From an uncultured Acidobacteriota bacterium (GTDB lineage: Bacteria > Acidobacteriota > Terriglobia > Terriglobales > Acidobacteriaceae), in the NCBI GenBank assembly GCA_903832475.1, contig CAILBQ010000661.1, positions 1 through 6,214 of the forward strand: a stretch of 6,214 nt of DNA, in the 5' to 3' direction. Of this stretch, positions 1 to 6,173 are shown in pieces (within the stretch, counting starts at the first letter, position 1; each line of letters opens with the position of its first letter). Under the pieces are notes generated by a model. It did no database searches. It saw only the letters and a list, made by a program, of their open reading frames with translations, and had not been told where the DNA came from. The position numbers and the translations under genes are program-made.

Positions 1-126
1 CTGTCGTCGTCCACGAGGAAGCGCTGGAAGTCGTCAAGTGTGAAGGCGCGCGGCTTCTCCTCCAGGCTGCAGCGGCCGGCGCGGTCGGCGCCCAGCACGT
101 CGTCGTTGCCGCCCAGCACCAGCACA
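1..126. other. GC-rich segment at the left edge with a composition break
   Basis: By direct count, 85 of bases 1-120 are G or C (about 71%), against 32 of 60 in 121-180 (about 53%). In the minus-strand TPR frame, 39 of the last 41 codons end in G or C, whereas the codons just before (ATC CAG GAC TTT CAA CAT) are mixed. The encoded stretch includes VLGGNDDVLG and FTLDDFQRFL, which are not TPR-like and which I do not recognise. The segment looks protein-coding in this frame but appears to have a different origin from the rest of the window. It could be a chimeric assembly end, a recombination junction or a genuine fused domain. Confidence 0.6.
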
Positions 127-800
127 TGTTGAAAGTCCTGGATCGCAGCGGCATAATCCTTCTCGCTCTCATGCGCTTCGCCAGATGCTTGCAGCATCCA
201 AACCGAGTCCGGAGCTTTGTCGCGCAGCTTCTCCATCATGAGATAGGTGTAGTTCCCATAGATACGACTCGTGTGATACAAGATCTCCGGATCGTCGGGA
301 TACAATTTGTTCAACGCCAGCGCGGTCTCAATTGCATCGGGATTGCGTCCCATCCCTGTATACACACGCAGCAGTTGCAGGCCGCACATCCGCCTTACTT
401 CCGTATCGCCGCTCTGCTTGAATCCCTTTTCCAGTCCCGGCAGCGCCTCACTGAATCGCCCCAGCTCTGCCAGCGACATACCCAACAGGCTGTCCAGTTT
501 TGGCAGGCCCGGCTTGAGCTTCTGGGCCGTGCGAATCTCACTGACCGCTGATCCATACTGACGCAGCTTGAAATCAATTAGACCAAGCGTGGCGTGCACC
601 TCCGCGATGCGAGGCTCGAGCTTGGCCAGCTTCTCAAAATTGTCTTGTGCAATGGCGTATTGTCCCGCCGCCAGCGCCTGCTGCCCTCGATCCGCGCAAT
701 CAGCCGCCTGATCTCCACTCTGTGCCCGTGCGCCATGCGAACCGAGGAACAGAACAGCTCCTCCCAGCAAAATCCAACTCAGGTTCGATCGTTTGTTCAT
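1..800 (-). CDS. Secreted tetratricopeptide-repeat protein, 3' end cut off by the window edge
   Basis: This frame is open from the ATG at 800 to the left edge, giving 266 codons and no stop. Residues 1-26 look like a Sec signal peptide: basic MNKR, a hydrophobic run, then ARA before QSGD. From about residue 35 to 225 the protein is a series of helix pairs with TPR-like spacing, for example ALAAGQYAIAQDNFEKL, LRQYGSAVSEIRTAQKLKP, LAELGRFSEALPGLEKG and SEKDYAAAIQDFQHVL. TPR arrays bind partner proteins; a periplasmic or secreted location is inferred from the signal peptide. The gene starts about 108 bases after the receptor stop on the same strand, so co-transcription is likely. In-frame ATGs also occur at 803 and 818; 800 was chosen because AAGG at 806-809 sits five bases before it. 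From about residue 227 onward the TPR pattern ends and codon use changes abruptly (see the feature at 1-126). The exact function is unknown. Confidence 0.85.
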   Translation of the reverse strand, partial: MNKRSNLSWILLGGAVLFLGSHGARAQSGDQAADCADRGQQALAAGQYAIAQDNFEKLAKLEPRIAEVHATLGLIDFKLRQYGSAVSEIRTAQKLKPGLPKLDSLLGMSLAELGRFSEALPGLEKGFKQSGDTEVRRMCGLQLLRVYTGMGRNPDAIETALALNKLYPDDPEILYHTSRIYGNYTYLMMEKLRDKAPDSVWMLQASGEAHESEKDYAAAIQDFQHVLVLGGNDDVLGADRAGRCSLEEKPRAFTLDDFQRFLVDDD

Positions 801-805
801 CATTA

Positions 806-809
806 CCTT
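806..809 (-). promoter_or_regulatory. Weak ribosome binding site for the TPR gene
   Basis: AAGG lies five bases before the ATG at 800 and only two bases before the in-frame ATG at 803, so it favours 800. A third in-frame ATG at 818 has GTAGG directly adjacent to it, which is too close for a normal Shine-Dalgarno. The start therefore remains uncertain by up to six codons, with no effect on the signal peptide call. Confidence 0.45.
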
Positions 810-822
810 GTTCAACATCCTA

Positions 823-861
823 CCGTAGAAAGAACCGCCACGCCGGGTAGGGCGTGGCGGT
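823..861 (-). terminator. Hairpin between receptor and TPR gene: weak terminator or attenuator
   Basis: A perfect 11-bp inverted repeat (accgccacgcc at 834-844, ggcgtggcggt at 851-861) encloses a six-base loop. Read on the minus strand, the stem is followed by TCTTTCT, a broken U-tract; on the plus strand nothing T-rich follows, so the signal points leftward. It lies 46 bases after the receptor stop and about 33 bases before the TPR start. The interrupted U-tract suggests incomplete termination, lowering rather than abolishing TPR expression. A 3'-end mRNA stabiliser or a dispersed palindromic repeat is the alternative. Confidence 0.65.
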
Positions 862-907
862 GTTGGAATCACATCGAGATTGCGAGTTAGTCCTTTCTGA
901 ATCCGCC

Positions 908-3900
908 TCAGAAGGTAATCTTGCCACTCAACTGCAGAATACGCGGAGAGGACGAACCAACGATCTTTCCTCCAGTAGCCGCTGAACTGCTCGTCGATGC
1001 ATCGATCGTCTCGTTTCCACCCGATCCGCCGACAATCAGCCCGCCTACGTCTCCAGCGTATTGGTGATGGTTGAAGGTGTTGAACGTGTCCACGTTGAAC
1101 TTAAAGCGGAATCGCTCACCCAATGAGAAGTACTTGCCAAAACCCATGTCCCAATTGTCGATGCCCGGCTGACGCAGGATATTTCTTCCTGAGTTACCGT
1201 ACACACCCGGCGCGGCATTGGTAAAGCATGCCAGATTAATTCGCTGGAACTTGGTGGACGTATCGCTGATCTTGCAACCGGGCGTGTAGTCCGAGTGAGG
1301 ATTCTGGCTGTCGTTGTAGCCAAAAAGATCTGAACCGCCTACGCTGTACGGGAATCCTGTCTGGAAAGTAGTGATGCCCGTGAGCTGCCAACCTCCCACA
1401 AGAACGTCGGCCGCCCGATTGATCCCGCCAGCCAGCTTCTTGCCCCGTCCAATCGGCAGCTGCCATACATAGCTGGCGACAAACCGGTGATCCACATCAA
1501 AATCCGATGGACCATAATCCAGGTTCGGATTGTGGTTGTTCTCAAAGCCCTGGTACCCGCTGCCCGTAGCGCCAACGCCCGCTGCCGCTGACTTGTCATC
1601 CATACTGCGCGCCCACGTGAAAACTCCCGTGACTGCCAGATCATGAGCGCGATGTTCAAACTTGATGTTCATTGCGTTGTAGTGCGAGTAACCTGACCAG
1701 TCGCTGTCAATGTAAAATCCATTGAAGTTCGGGTAAGGCAAGCGGCTTGTCGTTGTGCACGGCGCATCGTTGATATGCACTGGTTTGTTCGTGGTGGGAT
1801 CAATCTGCTGACAGAACGCCAGGCTGGCCGACGGTATCTGGTACGGTTGGCTGATGTTTCTGCGGTCGAGCAGGTGAACGGCATGCGTTCCGATGTAATT
1901 CACTTCCAGGGTCGTGTTCTTGAAAACTTCGCGTTCTGCTGAAACGGTCCACGACTGAACGTAAGGATTTCGTGGATTTTCAGATTCGATAACCGCGATG
2001 AACGATAGCGAAGATTCAGGAAACGGTCCCAGCGTTTGATAACTCGGGAAGAGATCGTTGCTCAACTTGGGCTGACTCCCTACCGTCGCCGGGGTGAGAT
2101 TGTTACGGACGCTGTAGGGATAGATGTCAGCCGAGTCATCGATCTCGCGGCCTTCAGCGGAGTCGAAGAATATTCCATAGCCGCCGCGAATCACCGTTTT
2201 GTCATTGAAGCGATAGTTGATGCCGAACCGAGGCGCAAATGGCGTCTTAGAGCCCGGATGAGGAACTTTGCCGCAGTAACGCAGGATGGGTCCGCCGTTG
2301 ATGCCGACGCCCGGAGCTACACCATCCGTGGTCAACTGTGGATCGGCATAGCACAAGCCGCCTTGTGCGTTGTTTACATCGCGCCAGAAGAAGTGGTTCG
2401 ACGCTTCATAAGCCGCTGCACGATAATCCCAACGCATGCCGATATTCAGCGACAGCTTTTGGTTCACCTTCCAGTCGTCTTCGGCATACGGAGCAAAGTA
2501 GCTGAATACGTGATCCTGAGGATTGCCGGCACCCGAAGTGGGAGGTATTGCACCAGGAACAAATCCGCCAACACTGCCATAGTAGCCAAGCAGCATATCT
2601 GCGACCGCGTTTCCAGTTCCGCAAAGACCTGTGGAATTAAGGCAGCTCGATGCTCCGGTATCCGGATTGGTCTCATTGTTCTTTTGGACTGTGGATGAGT
2701 TGAAACCCCAGTCTCCGTAAAAATCATCATCAAGATTTCGAATCAGTCTCCAGCGTCGGTAATCCACGCCAAAACCTAGCGTATGCTTCCCATGAATGCT
2801 GGTGAACGAATCCGCATATTCCCACGATGGACCATTCGATCCGCTATACGAATTGACCGAACCACCCCCGCTGGAAAATGTCGACAAACCGACGTTAGGA
2901 TACGTCTGCTGCATCGGTCCAAACGACGTGAATACTCCCGTCAGATTCAACGCGCTGACAAAAGCCGCGGAGGGTGCCAGCTTGTCGCCTTCGGGCGCAT
3001 TGGCCGTCAGGTGGCCAAAGCGGAAGTTGTTCACGTTCTTGGCGCCGAGGTTGATGGTATGTGAAATTTCCCACGCTGTCTGGTCTTCGATGTATTCCTC
3101 GATCCCATAGTCCAGCGAACCGGAGTTATACAGCGAGCTGTTTACATAGTTCGCCTTGGTATAACGGCCAAACACAGAACCCAGTCTGCCCAGATTCTGA
3201 TCGCCACGGTAGGTCTGTTGATTGGTTGTCAACACACCAGGAATGGATGCGACGAAATTGGTGATTCCCTCAGGTTGATTCGCAATCGAAGGCGTTGCCC
3301 AGTACTTGGCTCCAATCGCCACTTGTCCGATGCGTGCCGTCTGTGCCGAGGCTGGCACCACATTCCCTGGGAAATTGTGTCCCGTCGTCGGATCGACAGG
3401 CATGCAGTTACCGCCTACAGACAACAACGCTGTGCACTCCGCGGTGCCGTAGTCAGGCAGCGGACCACCCGGAAGGTTGACGCCGTTTACCATGCCCTTC
3501 GCCGCGTACGTTTCATTCGAAAAATCACCAGTAAGAATCGCTGGATTCGGTACCGTCTCGGAAACGCGGCTCCCATTGTTAATCCGCCAACCTTCGTAGT
3601 TCGCCATCCAGAAGCTCTTATCCCGCCCGTTGTAAAGCTTCGGAATGTACACCGGACCTGACGCCACAAATCCAAACTGGTTCTGCCGAAGCACCGGGTT
3701 CGCCGTTTTGATCCCCGTCACTTCATCATTCGCATTCGGAAAGGGCAGCGCGTCGAACGCGTTGTTTCGATCCGTCTCAAACAACACACCGTGAATCTGG
3801 TTCGTCCCGCCCTTGCTGACAATGTTGATCTGGCTGGCGCTGAATCCATACTCTGCCGGATACGTCCCGCTCTCCACCTTGAACTCACCAATGGCATCCT

Positions 3901-4543
3901 GCGAAAGAATGACCGCCGGCGTCACCAGCGCCGCATCGGTATTCACCAAGCCATCCAGCGTGTAGTTGTTGCCTTCCGGCCGGCCTCCGTTGATGCTCAC
4001 CGCCGCGCCTTCGCCCTGCCGCATTGTGCCCTGCTCGCCGCCCACCGTGACCGCGCCCGCGCCAACCAGCAGCAGCTGCATGAAGTTGCGCCCGTTCAGC
4101 GGCAATTCCCCAACCTGCTCGCCGCTGATTTCCTGGGACAGCGACGCTGTGTCCGTATCCAGCGTGACCGCATCCGCCGTCACTTCCGTCGTCTCCGTCA
4201 CCGCGCCCGGCTTCAGTTGAATATCAATGCGCACCTTCTGGTCCACGGTCAGCGTGAACACATCTGTCAGCGACTTCTGGAATCCCGCGAACTCCGCCGA
4301 TACCCGGTACGTTCCCGGGTTCAGCGACGGCGCGTCAAAATCACCCGCCGAACTGGTCACCGTTCGATACGCCACATTCGTCGCCGTATTGGTGACCGTC
4401 ACCTTCACATTCGGAAGCACCGCCCCAGTGCTGTCGCTCACCGTTCCAAGGATGCTTCCAGTCGCGCCAGCCTGCCCGTACACCCGGCCGCTCAAAACCA
4501 GCAACAAGAGCGCCACAAGTAGCATTCCACTTCTTCGAACCAT
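908..4543 (-). CDS. Oar-like TonB-dependent outer-membrane receptor with carboxypeptidase-regulatory-like domain
   Basis: This is a complete 1211-residue protein. Residues 1-23 form a signal peptide (MVRR, then a leucine/valine-rich core, likely cleaved after VYG or GQA). Residues 28-112 match the carboxypeptidase-regulatory-like beta domain (GSILGTVSDSTGAVLPNVKV, then SLNPGTYRVSAEFAGF). The plug spans about 125-245, with ELPLNGRNF at 146-154, GGRPEGNNYTLDG at 186-198 and INIVSKGGTN at 239-248. The remainder is a very large beta-barrel with family landmarks such as FWMANYEGWR, NPYVQSWTVSAEREV, LPIGRGKKLAGG and GGWQLTGITTFQTGFPYSV, and it ends in a C-terminal Phe typical of BAM-assembled barrels. 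I see no obvious TonB box. Length and layout are normal for the Oar-like receptors that are numerous in Acidobacteriota and are usually taken to import large ligands, often glycans, with TonB energy. The ATG at 4543 has AGGAGG seven bases upstream. The substrate cannot be told from the sequence. Confidence 0.95.
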   Translation of the reverse strand: MVRRSGMLLVALLLLVLSGRVYGQAGATGSILGTVSDSTGAVLPNVKVTVTNTATNVAYRTVTSSAGDFDAPSLNPGTYRVSAEFAGFQKSLTDVFTLTVDQKVRIDIQLKPGAVTETTEVTADAVTLDTDTASLSQEISGEQVGELPLNGRNFMQLLLVGAGAVTVGGEQGTMRQGEGAAVSINGGRPEGNNYTLDGLVNTDAALVTPAVILSQDAIGEFKVESGTYPAEYGFSASQINIVSKGGTNQIHGVLFETDRNNAFDALPFPNANDEVTGIKTANPVLRQNQFGFVASGPVYIPKLYNGRDKSFWMANYEGWRINNGSRVSETVPNPAILTGDFSNETYAAKGMVNGVNLPGGPLPDYGTAECTALLSVGGNCMPVDPTTGHNFPGNVVPASAQTARIGQVAIGAKYWATPSIANQPEGITNFVASIPGVLTTNQQTYRGDQNLGRLGSVFGRYTKANYVNSSLYNSGSLDYGIEEYIEDQTAWEISHTINLGAKNVNNFRFGHLTANAPEGDKLAPSAAFVSALNLTGVFTSFGPMQQTYPNVGLSTFSSGGGSVNSYSGSNGPSWEYADSFTSIHGKHTLGFGVDYRRWRLIRNLDDDFYGDWGFNSSTVQKNNETNPDTGASSCLNSTGLCGTGNAVADMLLGYYGSVGGFVPGAIPPTSGAGNPQDHVFSYFAPYAEDDWKVNQKLSLNIGMRWDYRAAAYEASNHFFWRDVNNAQGGLCYADPQLTTDGVAPGVGINGGPILRYCGKVPHPGSKTPFAPRFGINYRFNDKTVIRGGYGIFFDSAEGREIDDSADIYPYSVRNNLTPATVGSQPKLSNDLFPSYQTLGPFPESSLSFIAVIESENPRNPYVQSWTVSAEREVFKNTTLEVNYIGTHAVHLLDRRNISQPYQIPSASLAFCQQIDPTTNKPVHINDAPCTTTSRLPYPNFNGFYIDSDWSGYSHYNAMNIKFEHRAHDLAVTGVFTWARSMDDKSAAAGVGATGSGYQGFENNHNPNLDYGPSDFDVDHRFVASYVWQLPIGRGKKLAGGINRAADVLVGGWQLTGITTFQTGFPYSVGGSDLFGYNDSQNPHSDYTPGCKISDTSTKFQRINLACFTNAAPGVYGNSGRNILRQPGIDNWDMGFGKYFSLGERFRFKFNVDTFNTFNHHQYAGDVGGLIVGGSGGNETIDASTSSSAATGGKIVGSSSPRILQLSGKITF

Positions 4544-4550
4544 GGTGATA

Positions 4551-4556
4551 CCTCCT
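4551..4556 (-). promoter_or_regulatory. Strong Shine-Dalgarno of the receptor gene
   Basis: AGGAGG lies seven bases before the ATG at 4543 and fixes that start. It overlaps by one base the stop codon of a possible 11-codon leader ORF, and it sits inside the loop of a possible 6-bp stem that ends right at the start codon (4599-4604 with 4544-4549). Confidence 0.85.
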
Positions 4557-4591
4557 CAATTTTTCAACCGGCACCCGTCAGAAAATTTCAT
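4556..4591 (-). CDS. Possible 11-codon leader ORF in the receptor 5' leader (doubtful)
   Basis: An ATG at 4591 opens the short frame MKFSDGCRLKN, which stops with TGA at 4556-4558; the last base of the stop is the first base of the receptor Shine-Dalgarno. Its own GGAGG directly abuts the ATG with no spacing, a poor arrangement for initiation. A frame this short arises easily by chance. If translated, ribosomes would terminate right on the receptor ribosome binding site and could couple the two. I do not recognise the peptide. Confidence 0.12.
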   Translation of the reverse strand: MKFSDGCRLKN

Positions 4592-4678
4592 CCTCCGGAT
4601 CACCCTGTTTTGTTCTGTTTCAGGTTTCAGGTGTCCGGTGTTCATAACTTTCGGGGATGGGGATGCAAGTGCAACGCG

Positions 4679-4708
4679 AGACTAACGATCACTTTTAAGT
4701 TTTGTCAA
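4679..4708 (-). promoter_or_regulatory. Candidate sigma-70-type promoter for the receptor
   Basis: A perfect TTGACA lies at 4703-4708 on the minus strand. After an 18-base spacer comes TAGTCT (4679-4684), which keeps the T-A-n-n-n-T skeleton of a -10 box but matches it only 3/6. Transcription would begin near 4672, leaving about 130 nt before the receptor ATG. It is the best promoter match in the gene-free stretch and lies downstream of the isomerase terminator, as expected for an independent unit. Confidence 0.5.
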
Positions 4709-4710
4709 GT

Positions 4711-4725
4711 GAGAATTGTTTTCTC
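4711..4725 (-). repeat. Short inverted repeat abutting the -35 box
   Basis: GAGAA and TTCTC form five-base arms around AACAA, ending two bases before the TTGACA box. The position would suit an activator or repressor site, but arms this short in AT-rich DNA can occur by chance. Confidence 0.25.
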
Positions 4726-4768
4726 TTTGAAATTCGATTTGCAGTCAGATTTCGCGTCGCAACCGTAA

Positions 4769-4795
4769 GTTTCGAAAATAAGGCGTTCCGAAAAT
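4769..4795 (-). repeat. Imperfect 11-base direct repeat upstream of the promoter
   Basis: ATTTTCGGAAC (4785-4795) and ATTTTCGAAAC (4769-4779) match at 10 of 11 positions with a 16-base period. They lie about 60-90 bases upstream of the candidate -35 box. Tandem half-sites in this position are typical of activator binding, but no regulator gene is visible in the window and the period is not a full 21 bases. Confidence 0.4.
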
Positions 4796-4918
4796 TTCCA
4801 ATTGCGAGCTCAAATCGGACAAGGAATGTGCAAAACGAAGCACTCCGCCCCCAAGCTGGCTCAGTGAAACGAATTAGTAGCCAAAATGTACTTACCTATT
4901 GAACTTCCTTGACGATAC

Positions 4919-4949
4919 AAGAAAAAGGCCACCCATTTTCAGGTGGCCT
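4919..4949 (-). terminator. Rho-independent terminator of the isomerase operon
   Basis: A perfect 8-bp stem (aggccacc at 4926-4933, ggtggcct at 4942-4949) with an eight-base loop is followed on the minus strand by TTTTTCTT. It begins about 20 bases after the isomerase stop codon. This is a textbook intrinsic terminator and separates the isomerase unit from the receptor unit. Confidence 0.9.
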
Positions 4950-4969
4950 CCACAGCAAAACGTCTTCCC

Positions 4970-6160
4970 TTACGCGTAGCTCGACACCGCCGATGCCCGC
5001 CCTGCCCGCTCCTTCGTAATCCGTTCCACGTAGCCGTTCGTCCGAATCTCCTCCAGCGGATTCTCCGGAAGGCTCTTCGACAATCGCCACTCCGCAATCA
5101 GCGGGCGAACATCCCGCCAGAACGCTACCCGGAATTCCTCTTCCGCTCCCACGAGGTCGCAGCTCTCCTGCCGGATCGCCAGCAGTTCATGATCCACTAG
5201 CGCCGCCTTCAGCCACAGCTCCTGCGCCGTGCACACCGTCTGCACCATCGCCTCCATCTTGCCCTTCAAGTTGTGGCTCTGGTCGATCATGAACGCCACA
5301 TCCAGCGCCTTCCCTTCTGTCTCCGCGAGCAAAATCTCGTGGAAAATCCGGAAGATCTGGTAAGGATCAATCGAGCCCAGCGTCAAATCATCGTCCGCAT
5401 ACCGCCGGTCGTTGAAGTGGAATCCGCCCAGCATCCCGGTATGAATCAACCACGCCACCAGCTGCTCGATGTTCTGACCCTGATAGTGGTGCCCCGTATC
5501 CACCAGCACTCGCGCCTGCGGTCCAGCCACCTGCGCCAGGTGCAGCGCCATCCCCCAATCGGCAATGTCGGTGTGATAAAACGCCGGCTCAAACGGCTTG
5601 TATTCCACCAGCAGACGCTGCCCCGGCGCCAGCGCCGCATGTGTCTGCTGCAACGCTTCCTCTAGCCAGCCAATGCGTTTTCGCATATTCTGCGTGCCAG
5701 GATAATTCGATCCATCCGGCAGCCACAGAGAAACATCCCGCGACCCCAGCGCTCCTGCAATCTGTACCGAAACCATCATGTGTTCCAGCGCCGCTGCGCG
5801 AACCTCCGCGGAAGGATTGCACAGCGAGCCAAACTTGTATTCCTGATTCTGAAAGAGATTGGGATTGATCGATCCTGCTCGAATCCCATACTCCGTCTCC
5901 AGCGCCTGCACCTTCTCCACATCGTCCAGCGCATGTGGCAGATCCCACAACACGTGCAGCGCCATGGTCGGCGTCGCCCCCGTCAACCTCTGAATCTCCG
6001 AAGCGTCGCTGAATTTCTCTTCAATCGAAGACGCCGCCGCTGCCTGAACAAACTTGCCAAACCGCGTTCCCGTGTTCGCAAAACCCCACGAAGGAATCTC
6101 GATCCGGAATGCGTCCAGCGCATCGAATGCCTGCCGCTGTAGGTTCTTCTCCGCACACAT
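4970..6160 (-). CDS. rhaI: L-rhamnose isomerase, Pseudomonas stutzeri-type TIM-barrel sugar isomerase
   Basis: The 396-residue protein interconverts L-rhamnose and L-rhamnulose in the cytoplasm, the first step of rhamnose catabolism; relatives also act on other aldoses such as D-allose. It follows the P. stutzeri enzyme closely from memory: PSWGFANTGTRFGKF (23-37), GATPTMALHVLWD (61-73), YKFGSLCNP (108-116), DGSNYPG (149-155), EYKPFEPAFY (186-195), DTGHH (221-225), GGFHFND (245-251), YADDDL (254-259) and MIDQSHN (291-297). The expected metal ligands are in place: Glu186, Asp221, His248 and Asp293 for one site, His224, Asp256 and Asp258 for the other. The ATG at 6160 was chosen over a GTG at 6208 because GAGAGG precedes it by seven bases and the longer form would overlap the end of the upstream gene. 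The N-terminus is about 33 residues shorter than P. stutzeri, but conserved blocks are complete. A Streptomyces-subtype RhaI classification is also possible. Confidence 0.9.
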   Translation of the reverse strand: MCAEKNLQRQAFDALDAFRIEIPSWGFANTGTRFGKFVQAAAASSIEEKFSDASEIQRLTGATPTMALHVLWDLPHALDDVEKVQALETEYGIRAGSINPNLFQNQEYKFGSLCNPSAEVRAAALEHMMVSVQIAGALGSRDVSLWLPDGSNYPGTQNMRKRIGWLEEALQQTHAALAPGQRLLVEYKPFEPAFYHTDIADWGMALHLAQVAGPQARVLVDTGHHYQGQNIEQLVAWLIHTGMLGGFHFNDRRYADDDLTLGSIDPYQIFRIFHEILLAETEGKALDVAFMIDQSHNLKGKMEAMVQTVCTAQELWLKAALVDHELLAIRQESCDLVGAEEEFRVAFWRDVRPLIAEWRLSKSLPENPLEEIRTNGYVERITKERAGRASAVSSYA

Positions 6161-6167
6161 AGGCTTA

Positions 6168-6173
6168 CCTCTC
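6168..6173 (-). promoter_or_regulatory. Ribosome binding site of the isomerase, overlapping the upstream stop codon
   Basis: GAGAGG lies seven bases before the ATG at 6160 and decides that start. Its first two bases are the last two of the TGA that appears to end the preceding gene, so the two genes are probably co-transcribed and may be translationally coupled. Confidence 0.75.

Larger units (their letters stand above)
4544..4918. other. Gene-free regulatory region upstream of the receptor
   Basis: No convincing protein or RNA gene is seen between the isomerase terminator and the receptor start. The stretch is more AT-rich than the genes around it. From right to left it holds about 120 bases with no recognised element, an imperfect direct repeat, a short inverted repeat, a candidate promoter, and a leader of roughly 130 nt with a tandem TTTCAGG pair on the plus strand near 4618-4631 and the receptor ribosome binding site. 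A plus-strand frame at 4702-4902 has no family resemblance and was not called. Confidence 0.7.

Noticed and set aside
126..551. Plus-strand open frame of 141 codons opposite the TPR gene
   Set aside because: The minus strand carries a signal peptide and TPR repeats over the same bases, and the plus-strand product shows no domain features.
2036..2698. Plus-strand open frame of 220 codons with a protein-like composition
   Set aside because: It lies wholly antisense to conserved receptor barrel sequence, has no recognisable motif and no good ribosome binding site (AACTCGGGAAG-type context only arises within its own start).
3791..4522. Plus-strand open frame of 243 codons opposite the receptor N-terminus
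   Set aside because: It is extremely rich in Arg and His, has no family resemblance and lies antisense to clearly conserved signal peptide, regulatory-like and plug domains.
4618..4631. Tandem TTTCAGG pair on the plus strand as a repeat element
   Set aside because: Only two seven-base copies; easily due to chance slippage and with no further array.
4702..4902. Plus-strand frame of 66 codons in the intergenic region
   Set aside because: No ribosome binding site or family resemblance, and it overlaps the promoter-like elements of the receptor.
5273..6142. Plus-strand open frames opposite the isomerase
   Set aside because: They are Arg/Gln-rich shadows of a strongly conserved enzyme on the other strand.
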